A DNA stretch of 13,474 nt from Flavobacteriales bacterium. Lineage in GTDB: Bacteria; Bacteroidota; Bacteroidia; Flavobacteriales; Flavobacteriaceae. Shown here piece by piece: positions 1-7,017 of this stretch; position 1 is the first letter of the stretch; the number at the start of each line of letters is the position of its first letter. A program made the position numbers and the translations under genes. Location: the NCBI GenBank assembly GCA_003229235.1, contig QIIH01000221.1, forward strand, positions 1 through 13,474. The letters are read 5' to 3'. The notes under the pieces are model-generated. The model was not told where the DNA came from, made no database searches, and was given only the letters and a program-made list of their open reading frames with translations.

Positions 1-182
1 ATTTAATTTTATGTTCGTCTTTTTCTCAAAACGTAGCGCTGCTATGTTTTTTAAAAAAGCCATCACATTATTATCAAATTCTTCAATTTTCGCTTCAATC
101 AGAATAACTCAAATAAATTCAATAACTCATTTATAAAGTGACCAAAAATATTAGTGAGTTTATAAAAAAAAAGGCAGAAGTC

Positions 183-962
183 ATGAAGACACATACCAAA
201 AACTCTAGCACTAACCAACTAACTAAAAGAGCCCAAAAAAAACTAGTGAATCGTAAATTGAATTCTACTTTGTTTTTTCAGATTGGGTTAATTATAAGCA
301 TAGTTTTAGTAGGCCTGGCAGTAGAACTTGTTAAGTTCGAAACTGTTAACCACAGATCAAGAATGCTTACAGATCCCGATGTGGTTTTTACCATGGACCA
401 GTTTATCATCGAAAAAGTGATAGCAGTTATCGATGTGCCAAAACCTGAACCGCCTATTAAAAGGCGCGATGTAAGTCGAGTTCTCATAGTTAATGATAAA
501 GCAACAATTAAGGAGGCTAAGCTTGCTTTTAAGAAACCTGCAATCGATATTAATCCGAATGCGATTCTCTCATTAGGGAAACCTAAACCCAAACCACTTG
601 TTAAGCCAACTATGATAAACGTCGAGTTTGTTCCGGTATTTCCGGGTTGCGAGGGCATTGCAAATAAGCAAGAGAGCATTGCTTGTCTCACTCAAAAGCT
701 ACATGCTTTTATTAGCCGAAAGTTTGATACAGACATTGCGTCTAGAGAAAACTTAAATGGAACGCAGCGTATTTTTTGCACTTTTACAATTGATGCTAAT
801 GGCAACATTGTAAACATTAGAGCGAGGGCGAGAAACTCTAAGCTGATAGAAGAAGCGCAAAGAGTTTTAGATAGGGTGCCAACATTGACGCCTGCTCGAC
901 AAGGGGCCAGCAGTGTTCCCGTAGACTTTAGTATCCCCATTGTTTTTAAAGTAGACGATTAA
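183..962 (+). CDS. TonB-like energy transducer (single-span, TonB C-terminal domain)
   Basis: This gene encodes a protein of about 259 residues from the ATG at 183. A basic cytoplasmic N-terminus is followed by one membrane span (about residues 31-51), a linker with Pro/Lys runs (PKPEPPIKRR, GKPKPKPLVKP), and a C-terminal TonB-C-like domain (about residues 147-259). The domain shows PVFPGC, a second cysteine 12 residues later, FTIDANGNI, and an ending of the type VPVDFSIPIVF. This is the layout of flavobacterial TonB proteins, which carry proton-motive-force energy from the inner membrane to outer-membrane receptors. No ExbB/ExbD genes are nearby, so its partners must be encoded elsewhere. 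The frame is also open from a GTG at 138, adding 15 residues. I prefer the ATG because relatives usually begin with a short Met-Lys-rich tail before the span. A hairpin terminator follows. TonB-like is fairly sure; the receptor served is unknown. Confidence 0.8.
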   Translation: MKTHTKNSSTNQLTKRAQKKLVNRKLNSTLFFQIGLIISIVLVGLAVELVKFETVNHRSRMLTDPDVVFTMDQFIIEKVIAVIDVPKPEPPIKRRDVSRVLIVNDKATIKEAKLAFKKPAIDINPNAILSLGKPKPKPLVKPTMINVEFVPVFPGCEGIANKQESIACLTQKLHAFISRKFDTDIASRENLNGTQRIFCTFTIDANGNIVNIRARARNSKLIEEAQRVLDRVPTLTPARQGASSVPVDFSIPIVFKVDD

Positions 963-971
963 GGACAAATG

Positions 972-994
972 CCCACTTAATTAAGTGGGTTTTT
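972..994 (+). terminator. Rho-independent terminator after the TonB-like gene
   Basis: A perfect palindrome (CCCACTTAA/TTAAGTGGG, 972-989) begins 10 bases after the stop codon and runs straight into five T residues (990-994). The central TTAA would form the loop. It separates the TonB-like gene from the outer-membrane protein gene downstream. Confidence 0.75.
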
Positions 995-1061
995 ACTTTT
1001 GTTAGAAGAGTTTTTAAACAATACATTGTGTATAATTGGTGGGCATCGTTGGGTCGTAGTA

Positions 1062-1093
1062 TTGCGTTCGTTTCATAAAAAATTGTATCTTTC
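1062..1093 (+). promoter_or_regulatory. Candidate Bacteroidota housekeeping promoter for the RemB-like gene
   Basis: TTG at 1062-1064 lies 21 bases before TATCTTTC (1086-1093). That is one mismatch from the Bacteroidota -7 box TAnnTTTG, with the TTG in the usual -33 position. Transcription would start about 1100, close to the ATG at 1118. It comes after the terminator at 972-994, as expected for an independent transcript. The last base of the -7 box is C instead of G, so confidence is moderate. Confidence 0.4.
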
Positions 1094-1117
1094 TTACCCC
1101 AACAAGTCACACTTTTT

Positions 1118-3226
1118 ATGAAGCACCTTAATCGGTTATTGCTCCTATTACTCACAGTAAGCACGTTTACAACGGTCGCACAAACTCAACTCTCTGCCTT
1201 CGAAACCTATCCAGTATTCTCAAATTGTGAGAATCAAAGTGGCGAAGAACTTCGAGTATGTTTTACTAATTCACTACAAGATTTTGTTTATTCTAATTTT
1301 AAAATACCAGATATTGTAAACTCTAATAATTATACTGGTGAAGTTTCGGTTTTGTTTGAGGTCACTAAAGAAGGAGTATTTGAAGTATATTATATAGACG
1401 CTGCCTATCAAGAGTTAAAAGACGAGGTTAATCGTGTTTTTGCAGCACTACCTACCGTGCAACCAGCCATGTTTAATACTAAGCCTACCTATGTTCAGTT
1501 TAGCTTGCCTATTGCGATTCCACTTGTGGCTCCACAAAGCATTACGACAGATCAACAAATAACCAGCATTCAAATAATAGATAACTTAGATGCACAAGAA
1601 GATAGAACCGGTGAGTACGATGAAATTAAAAATTTAGGTTATACTAATCAAGAATTCAGAAGCCAATTGAATGTCCCATTATCGCATCAGCTCTATGCGC
1701 GATTAGATCCGTCACTTAATAAAGTAGGGCTAAATAATCATACTGCCCAAAAGCCTTATGTGTACGATCAAACCAATAAATACTACGATTTTGAGACAAA
1801 CTATGCGCCAATGCTCAAGGATAAAACATCCTGGTGGGGTCGTAAACTTTGGAACGAACATCTAGTCACTTTTGCTGGAGATAATTATTGGTTAAGTTTA
1901 GACCCAGGGGTCGATTTGCAAGTTGGAAAGGGCGACGGTGTAGACACCTATAACAACACTCGGATGCTTTTTTTTCAGGGGGGCTTAGGTAAGAATCTAA
2001 ATTTTTATGCAGCAGTTTACGAAAGTCAAGGCCGTTTTGCTGGTTATTTTAATCGCTACGCGGAATCCCTCGCGCCTGATGGAGGTAATCCTGCTATTAT
2101 TCCAGGGCGAGGAATAGCAGAAGCTTTTAAAGAGGATTCGTACGATTATCCGGTTGCTGAAGGGTATGTTAGTTTTGCCCCAAGTAAATATTTTAATATC
2201 CAGTTAGGTCATGGTAGAAACTTTATTGGGGATGGATATCGATCCTTGCTTTTAAGCGACAATGCAAGTCCATATCCATATTTTAAACTCAATACAAGTT
2301 TTTGGAAGTTAAAATACACAAATACATGGATGTCGCTGCGCGATGTAAGATCTGAAGTAACAGAGGACGGTTCGTTCAGAACCAAATACATGGCCAATCA
2401 TTATTTGAGTTTGAATGTTACTAAACGCCTCAATATTGGATTGTTTGAATCTGTAATTTGGGAAAATGATAACAATCGAGGCTTTGATTTTAATTATCTA
2501 AACCCTGTCATTTTTTATCGCGCCATCGAATTTTCTACAGGATCTCGAGGCGGAAACGCACTAATTGGTCTTACGGGAAAATACAAATTTACAGATCGTG
2601 TTAATGTGTATTCCCAATTTATAATAGATGAGTTTTCTTCGAGCGATATTTTTGGAGGGGATCAAAGCTGGAAGAATAAATTGGGCTTTCAGATTGGCGC
2701 AAAATATTACGACGCTTTTGGTGTAAAAAATCTATATCTGCAAGCAGAATACAATCAAGTAAGGCCATATACCTATTCACATAACACGGTAACACTTAAT
2801 TACGGGCAAAACAATCAGTCTCTGGCGCATTTATGGGGTGCCAACTTTAAAGAAGCCATTGCAATTGCTAGGTATGAGCACAACCGAATATATGGATTTG
2901 TGAAGATTATCTTTGGCAAGAAGGGCTTTGATTTTAATCAAGAAGGTGATTTGTTTGCTTATGGCGGAGATATTTATCGCGAAGAGGCCGATAGACCTTA
3001 CGAGCTTGGGCACGAGATTGGGCAAGGTAATACTACAGATATTTTTATTGGAGAACTACAGGCAGGGTATATTATTAACCCCCTCACTAATCTTAAAATT
3101 TACGGGAGTATCATTTTTAGGGACTTTACCCCCGAAGTAGACACCGCTACAGAATTCAAATCTAATTCTACATGGGTAAACTTCGGTATCAGGACCGATG
3201 TGTTTAATTGGTATTACGATTTTTAA
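1118..3226 (+). CDS. remB: RemB-like / Wzi-like outer-membrane beta-barrel protein with N-terminal TonB-C-like domain
   Basis: The product has 702 residues. Residues 1-21 form a signal peptide ending around VAQ. Residues 31-137 resemble a TonB C-terminal domain: PVFSNC with Cys37, Cys48, a central VLFEVTKEG strand, and VQFSLPIAIP at the end. The rest is rich in aromatic, alternating strands typical of a beta-barrel, and includes GHGRNFIGDGYRSLLLSD near residues 364-381, a stretch I associate with the capsule-assembly Wzi-like family of Bacteroidota. It ends in aromatic residues (NWYYDF), as outer-membrane barrels do. I recognise the combination as the flavobacterial gliding protein RemB, from memory of the family only. 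A plain Wzi-family barrel handling surface polysaccharide is the alternative. It has its own likely promoter at 1062-1093. Its N-terminal domain is related to the C-terminal domain of the preceding TonB-like gene. Confidence 0.75.
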   Translation: MKHLNRLLLLLLTVSTFTTVAQTQLSAFETYPVFSNCENQSGEELRVCFTNSLQDFVYSNFKIPDIVNSNNYTGEVSVLFEVTKEGVFEVYYIDAAYQELKDEVNRVFAALPTVQPAMFNTKPTYVQFSLPIAIPLVAPQSITTDQQITSIQIIDNLDAQEDRTGEYDEIKNLGYTNQEFRSQLNVPLSHQLYARLDPSLNKVGLNNHTAQKPYVYDQTNKYYDFETNYAPMLKDKTSWWGRKLWNEHLVTFAGDNYWLSLDPGVDLQVGKGDGVDTYNNTRMLFFQGGLGKNLNFYAAVYESQGRFAGYFNRYAESLAPDGGNPAIIPGRGIAEAFKEDSYDYPVAEGYVSFAPSKYFNIQLGHGRNFIGDGYRSLLLSDNASPYPYFKLNTSFWKLKYTNTWMSLRDVRSEVTEDGSFRTKYMANHYLSLNVTKRLNIGLFESVIWENDNNRGFDFNYLNPVIFYRAIEFSTGSRGGNALIGLTGKYKFTDRVNVYSQFIIDEFSSSDIFGGDQSWKNKLGFQIGAKYYDAFGVKNLYLQAEYNQVRPYTYSHNTVTLNYGQNNQSLAHLWGANFKEAIAIARYEHNRIYGFVKIIFGKKGFDFNQEGDLFAYGGDIYREEADRPYELGHEIGQGNTTDIFIGELQAGYIINPLTNLKIYGSIIFRDFTPEVDTATEFKSNSTWVNFGIRTDVFNWYYDF

Positions 3227-3285
3227 TAAAGAGTTGGAAAGAGATTCAGCAAAGCGATAAAAATTGAATTTCGTTCGTCCTTTGA

Positions 3286-3316
3286 TTGTTCAAAAAGGAT
3301 TTAACGAGTATCTTTG
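3286..3316 (+). promoter_or_regulatory. Bacteroidota housekeeping promoter for the ctaB-oxidase cluster
   Basis: TATCTTTG at 3309-3316 matches the Bacteroidota -7 consensus TAnnTTTG exactly. A TTG at 3286-3288 sits 20 bases upstream in the -33 position, and another TTG lies at 3282-3284. The predicted start of transcription is about 3322, leaving a leader of about 30 bases before the TTG start codon at 3351. This is the best promoter match in the window. Confidence 0.65.
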
Positions 3317-3350
3317 CAACCGCTAAAAACACTAAAAAAGCAGGTGCGTA

Positions 3351-4244
3351 TTGAAACCTTCAACACATTCTGAATCAACCCCTTCCTTACTAAAGGACTT
3401 TGCCGAGATTACCAAAGTCAGATTGTCTGTGAGTGTCGTTTTCTCTTCGATTGCGGGGTATTTATTAGGTGCACCAAGTATTGATTTAGGCATATTAGTA
3501 ATGCTCGCCTTTGGCGGATATTTTATGGTGGGTGCTTCGAATGCCTTTAATCAAATTATTGAACGAGATTTGGACGCTCTCATGGATCGCACCAAAAACA
3601 GACCTGTCGCCTCTGGTCGCATGAGCGTACAAACGGCTTTCATTATTGCAGCAGTTTTTACCATTGCAGGGCTTGCTTTGCTGTATATGATTAATCAAAA
3701 AACAGCACTCTTTGGTGCTATTTCGATATTCATGTATGTTAGTTTGTATACCCCCTTAAAAACAAAAACACCGCTGTCTGTCTTTGTCGGAGCCTTTCCA
3801 GGAGCTATCCCTTTTATGTTAGGTTGGGTGGCGGCAACCAATAACTTTGGTATTGAAGCTGGCACGCTATTTATAATTCAATTTTTTTGGCAGTTTCCAC
3901 ACTTTTGGGCCATTGGTTGGTTTTTATTTGAAGATTATAAAAAGGGAGGATTCTTTATGCTCCCTAATGGCAAGCGAGACAAAGGGACGGCATTGCAAGT
4001 TGTCCTGTATTCACTTTGGACTGTACTATGCTCGTTAATTCCGGCTTTTAGGCTTACTGGAGAATTTTACATAACGCATGTTTCTGCCGTATTGGTGGGA
4101 TTATTGGGCGTTTGGTTTATTTATGGAGCGATTACTTTGTATAAAAAACAAGATGCAAAAACTGCGCGAAAACTAATGCTCATCAGCGTGAGCTATATTA
4201 CCCTTATACAGATTATTTACGTGGCCGATAAATTTATACGATAA
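3351..4244 (+). CDS. ctaB: Protoheme IX farnesyltransferase (heme O synthase)
   Basis: This is an integral inner-membrane UbiA-family prenyltransferase of 297 residues. It adds a farnesyl group to heme b to make heme O, the precursor of heme A for cytochrome oxidase. The first aspartate-rich motif is at residues 64-85 (Asn64/Asn67, Arg72-Asp73-x-Asp75, Met78, Asp79-Arg80-Thr81, Arg84-Pro85). The second conserved block includes YTPLKTKTPLSVFVGAFPGA (about 133-152), followed by WQFPHFWAIGW (180-190) and FEDYKKGGFFMLP. About eight or nine membrane spans are apparent. The start is a TTG: no ATG or GTG lies in a plausible position, and TTG at 3351 gives the usual short polar tail before FAEITKVRLSVSVVFSSIAG. 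The stop codon shares its last base with the ATG of the next gene (4244), so translation is probably coupled. Heme A synthase is not in the window. Confidence 0.95.
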   Translation: MKPSTHSESTPSLLKDFAEITKVRLSVSVVFSSIAGYLLGAPSIDLGILVMLAFGGYFMVGASNAFNQIIERDLDALMDRTKNRPVASGRMSVQTAFIIAAVFTIAGLALLYMINQKTALFGAISIFMYVSLYTPLKTKTPLSVFVGAFPGAIPFMLGWVAATNNFGIEAGTLFIIQFFWQFPHFWAIGWFLFEDYKKGGFFMLPNGKRDKGTALQVVLYSLWTVLCSLIPAFRLTGEFYITHVSAVLVGLLGVWFIYGAITLYKKQDAKTARKLMLISVSYITLIQIIYVADKFIR

Positions 4245-4828
4245 TGACAGAACAACAATTAGAAGAGCACAAACAACATTTAAGAGCCAAGCGCATGATG
4301 CTTTGGTTCGGAATTGGAAGTTTGGTAATGGGTTTTGCGGCTTTTACAAGTGCCTATATAGTGAGTCACGAACGTGACGATTGGCTTAGCGATTACGAAT
4401 TACCAAGTGCTTTTTATTATAGCACAATTATTATCGTACTAAGTAGTATTAGCATGTTTTTAGCCTATCGAGCGGTTAAAAAAGAACAAAATTCTCAGGG
4501 AATGCTCCTGCTCTTGCTCACCTTTGCTCTTGGAATTGTCTTTGGAGTTTTGCAATTTATTGGCTTCGATCAAATAATTGAGGACTTTGGTTACAACTTT
4601 ACCGGCCCTACAAGTAGCATTTCTTATACCTATGTTTATTTGATAGCAGTGGTACACCTAGCACACGTTGCAGCAGGGTTAATTGCCCTCATAGTAGTAA
4701 TTTATAATCATTATAAACAAAAGTACGCTCAGGGTCAAACCCTTGGAATAGAACTGGCTGCCACTTTCTGGCATTTTGTAGACCTATTATGGTTGTATTT
4801 GTTTTTCTTTTTATATTTCTTTAGATAA
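4244..4828 (+). CDS. Cytochrome c oxidase subunit III, short divergent paralogue
   Basis: The product has 194 residues and five membrane spans (about 18-40, 56-76, 87-105, 130-154, 175-193). It belongs to the heme-copper oxidase subunit III family, shown by the C-terminal FWHFVDLLWLYLFFFLYFF (residues 175-193) and HLAHVAAGL before it. It aligns without gaps with the next subunit III gene over the first span (LWFGIGSLVMGFAAFTSAY against MWFFIVSDALTFSGFLAAY). In that span it has Leu27 where the other protein has Asp38 and canonical subunit III has a conserved glutamate. It also lacks the EW that follows the third span. It overlaps the ctaB stop by one base. Subunit III supports proton uptake and stability around catalytic subunit I, which is not encoded here. 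It may serve as a structural second subunit III. Confidence 0.88.
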   Translation: MTEQQLEEHKQHLRAKRMMLWFGIGSLVMGFAAFTSAYIVSHERDDWLSDYELPSAFYYSTIIIVLSSISMFLAYRAVKKEQNSQGMLLLLLTFALGIVFGVLQFIGFDQIIEDFGYNFTGPTSSISYTYVYLIAVVHLAHVAAGLIALIVVIYNHYKQKYAQGQTLGIELAATFWHFVDLLWLYLFFFLYFFR

Positions 4829-4838
4829 GAAATTTGCT

Positions 4839-4846
4839 TATTTTTG
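4839..4846 (+). promoter_or_regulatory. Candidate -7 promoter box before the second subunit III gene
   Basis: TATTTTTG (4839-4846) matches TAnnTTTG and lies 27 bases before the ATG at 4874. No clear TTG is present in the -33 position, and the region overlaps the end of the preceding gene, so this may be a weak internal promoter or a chance match in T-rich sequence. The same ten bases, TATTTTTGTA, recur at 6300-6309. Confidence 0.35.
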
Positions 4847-4873
4847 TACCCATCATAACATCAACTGCATTTT

Positions 4874-5851
4874 ATGGATACGACTGTTGAACCAACAGCT
4901 AAAGAAGAAAAAATCTGGGATGGCGGAAACCGTCCGTTAAGAGCCAGTTACGGCAAATTGATGATGTGGTTTTTCATCGTTTCTGATGCCTTAACCTTTT
5001 CTGGATTCCTTGCCGCTTACGGCTTTTCTCGATTTAAATTTATTGACTCTTGGCCTATCGCCGATGAAGTATTTACACATATTCCATTTATACACGGAAA
5101 CTTCCCGATGTATTATGTGGCGTTTATGACGTTTGTTTTAATTTTCTCGTCTGTAACGATGGTACTTGCTGTAGATGCGGGTCATCAAATGAAAAAGAAC
5201 AAAGTGATTTTTTATATGTTCCTTACCATCATTGGAGGTCTTATTTTTGTAGGCTCACAGGCTTGGGAATGGAAGACTTTTATTAAAGGCGACTACGGTG
5301 CAATAGAAACCAAAGGAGGGCGGATACTACAATTTTTAGATAACGAGGGCAACCGCGTGGCACTTAGAGATATTGCAACAAGTTCTTCTCAAAGAGATAC
5401 ACATACGAGAGATAACGGGATATGGTACGAAGGCGAAGAAGCTACTTTATCTACCTATACAGTCGATGATATTAAAGCAGGTTTTGCAGCCAATCCAGAT
5501 TTGCTTATAAGAACACAATACTTAACAGAAAAAGGAGAGATGACGGTGTTGTCTCGGGAAGAGTCTCTAAATAAGTTAAATAACGATGCAGTTGCTATTG
5601 TAGAAGGAGCCAACTTAAAACATAACGAATACGGTTCGCCGTTATTTGCAGATTTCTTTTTCTTTATTACAGGGTTTCACGGATTTCACGTATTTTCTGG
5701 AGTACTCATAAACATTATTGTATTCTTTAATGTAATTATTGGTACTTACGAGCGGCGCGGTCATTACGAAATGGTCGAAAAGGTTGCGCTCTATTGGCAC
5801 TTTGTAGATTTAGTTTGGGTATTTGTATTTACCTTCTTTTATCTGGTTTAA
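4874..5851 (+). CDS. Cytochrome c oxidase subunit III with a large extramembrane insertion
   Basis: The product has 325 residues. Family marks are FIVSDALTFSGFLAAYGF in the first span (Asp38 in place of the usual Glu), SQAWEWKTF (about 128-136), FFFFITGFHGFHVFSG (about 261-276) and the C-terminal YWHFVDLVWVFVFTFFYLV (307-325). Subunit III surrounds catalytic subunit I of aa3/caa3-type oxidases in the inner membrane. Between EW and GFHG lies about 120 residues of charged, soluble-looking sequence (about 138-258), where the family usually has a short loop. I believe flavobacterial orthologues carry this insertion, but that is from memory. The gene sits 45 bases after the short paralogue and 21 bases before subunit IV. 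Subunits I and II must be encoded elsewhere. Confidence 0.93.
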   Translation: MDTTVEPTAKEEKIWDGGNRPLRASYGKLMMWFFIVSDALTFSGFLAAYGFSRFKFIDSWPIADEVFTHIPFIHGNFPMYYVAFMTFVLIFSSVTMVLAVDAGHQMKKNKVIFYMFLTIIGGLIFVGSQAWEWKTFIKGDYGAIETKGGRILQFLDNEGNRVALRDIATSSSQRDTHTRDNGIWYEGEEATLSTYTVDDIKAGFAANPDLLIRTQYLTEKGEMTVLSREESLNKLNNDAVAIVEGANLKHNEYGSPLFADFFFFITGFHGFHVFSGVLINIIVFFNVIIGTYERRGHYEMVEKVALYWHFVDLVWVFVFTFFYLV

Positions 5852-5872
5852 AAAACGCGATTATAGCTAGTT

Positions 5873-6256
5873 ATGGCACACGAACATAAGTTAGAAATTT
5901 TTAGAGGCACATTAAAGTTCAAGTCTAATATTACCAAGATTTGGGGTGTATTTGTGATATTGTCTATAGTGACAATTGTAGAAGTAATTTTGGGTATTGC
6001 CAAGCCCGAAGTTTTAACCGAGAACAGATTCTTGGCTATGAAACTACTCAATTGGATATTTATAGTGCTAACAATCTTTAAAGCCTATTATATTACTTGG
6101 GACTTTATGCACATGCGTGACGAGACTAAAGGTATGCGACGCTCTGTTGTCTGGACAGCCGTGTTCCTAATTTGTTTTTTGGTATTAATTGTACTGCTCG
6201 AAGGAGATTATATTTACGAGGTATACAAAAGCAATCATGTTAAATTCAATTTTTAA
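5873..6256 (+). CDS. Cytochrome c oxidase subunit IV-like membrane protein
   Basis: This protein of 127 residues has three membrane spans (about 23-43, 55-76, 92-109), a short polar N-terminus with His3 and His5, and the block WDFMHMRDETKGMRR between spans 2 and 3. Size, topology and this WxFMHxRDE-type loop fit the prokaryotic oxidase subunit IV (caa3/CyoD-like) family. These small subunits stabilise the oxidase. It lies 21 bases after subunit III and is the last gene before a strong terminator, so it closes the ctaB-oxidase transcription unit. Confidence 0.9.
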   Translation: MAHEHKLEIFRGTLKFKSNITKIWGVFVILSIVTIVEVILGIAKPEVLTENRFLAMKLLNWIFIVLTIFKAYYITWDFMHMRDETKGMRRSVVWTAVFLICFLVLIVLLEGDYIYEVYKSNHVKFNF

Positions 6257-6268
6257 TAATTGAATATC

Positions 6269-6298
6269 AAAAAGCCTCGCAATAGCGAGGCTTTTTTT
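6269..6298 (+). terminator. Strong Rho-independent terminator closing the oxidase subunit operon
   Basis: A perfect stem of at least eight G/C-rich pairs (AGCCTCGC / GCGAGGCT) with loop AATA begins 12 bases after the subunit IV stop codon. The stem is flanked by A residues on the left and a run of seven T residues on the right. The extended A:T pairing makes it potentially bidirectional, although no minus-strand gene needs it. Confidence 0.92.
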
Positions 6299-6299
6299 A

Positions 6300-6307
6300 T
6301 ATTTTTG
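6300..6307 (+). promoter_or_regulatory. Candidate -7 promoter box for the oxidase-assembly operon
   Basis: TATTTTTG (6300-6307) matches TAnnTTTG and begins two bases after the T-tract of the terminator, so terminator and promoter are nearly fused. The -33 region falls inside the terminator stem and has no TTG, which lowers confidence. Transcription would start near 6313, about 50 bases before the ATG at 6364. Some promoter is expected here, because the terminator otherwise isolates the next four genes. Confidence 0.4.
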
Positions 6308-6363
6308 TAGTCTTCAAAGTATGCAGCTTTTGAGGTGGGTTTTAAACCGTTAAAATTGCTTCC

Positions 6364-7017
6364 ATGAAAAAGAAATTAGTCTTAGGGTTTTTATTTATCC
6401 TTCCGTTGGTTGCCTATATGTTTTTTGCCGCGGCAGACCACAACTTTAGATTGTTACCTACGCTATCCGAACCGCTTACAGAGCTCAACTCAGAAGTAAA
6501 AGATACAAAGGGCGAAGCCGTCGTAATGGCTAATAAAATTACGGTACTTGGGTTTTTAGGGAAGGATGTTAATTCGCGATACGGGCATGTTTTTAATCTA
6601 GCTCATAAAATTTATAAACCTTATTCTAAATTTCATGATTTACAATTTGTAATGCTCTTACCAGAGGGTACAGAGGCCGAGCTTGCTAAGCTGTTAAGTG
6701 AATTAGAAAAGATAGAAATCACAGATAATTGGCGGTTTGTATTTGCAAATGAGGAGCAAATTGTATCTACCTATACCGAGCTAGGTGTGCCATATAGTTT
6801 GAAAGAAGATTTAGGTTCAGATTATATGTTCATCATCGATAAAGACAAAAAGCTACGAGGGAGAACCGACGACGAAGATGTGCAAATTCTCTATGGATAC
6901 GATGCAAGTAATGTAGCTTTACTAGACGATAAGATGGACGATGACATACAAGTTATGTTAGCCGAATATCGCAGAGCCCTTAAAAAGAACGACAAGTATA
7001 AAAGAAAAAGTCTGTAA
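6364..7017 (+). CDS. Sco/thioredoxin-fold-like protein lacking metal ligands (membrane-anchored, periplasmic)
   Basis: The product has 217 residues with an N-terminal anchor or signal (about 6-22). The remainder is predicted periplasmic and reads like a degenerate Sco or peroxiredoxin-like fold: strand KITVLGFLGKDVN (58-70) where a Sco would carry CxxxC, helix SRYGHVFNLAHKIY, strand LQFVMLLP, and a late strand DYMFIIDKDKKLRGR (153-167) that parallels ALIDKEGNIRSR of the next gene. The protein has no cysteine at all. The position of the Sco histidine is taken by Gly151, so it should not bind copper in the Sco manner. The stop codon overlaps the start of the Sco gene by one base. The role is inferred from context: a partner or scaffold in oxidase copper-site assembly. 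I do not recognise a characterised family name, and the fold assignment is by eye. Confidence 0.75.
   Translation: MKKKLVLGFLFILPLVAYMFFAAADHNFRLLPTLSEPLTELNSEVKDTKGEAVVMANKITVLGFLGKDVNSRYGHVFNLAHKIYKPYSKFHDLQFVMLLPEGTEAELAKLLSELEKIEITDNWRFVFANEEQIVSTYTELGVPYSLKEDLGSDYMFIIDKDKKLRGRTDDEDVQILYGYDASNVALLDDKMDDDIQVMLAEYRRALKKNDKYKRKSL

Noticed and set aside
11..136. Short plus-strand open frame of 41 codons before the TonB-like gene, and a minus-strand open stretch ending at 26
   Set aside because: Both are very short, lack recognisable features, and the minus-strand one has only a 12-codon reading from an ATG. Nothing supports translation.
138..182. Upstream GTG start that would extend the TonB-like protein by 15 residues
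   Set aside because: The ATG at 183 gives the usual short basic N-terminus before the membrane span. The extension adds no recognisable feature, though it cannot be excluded.
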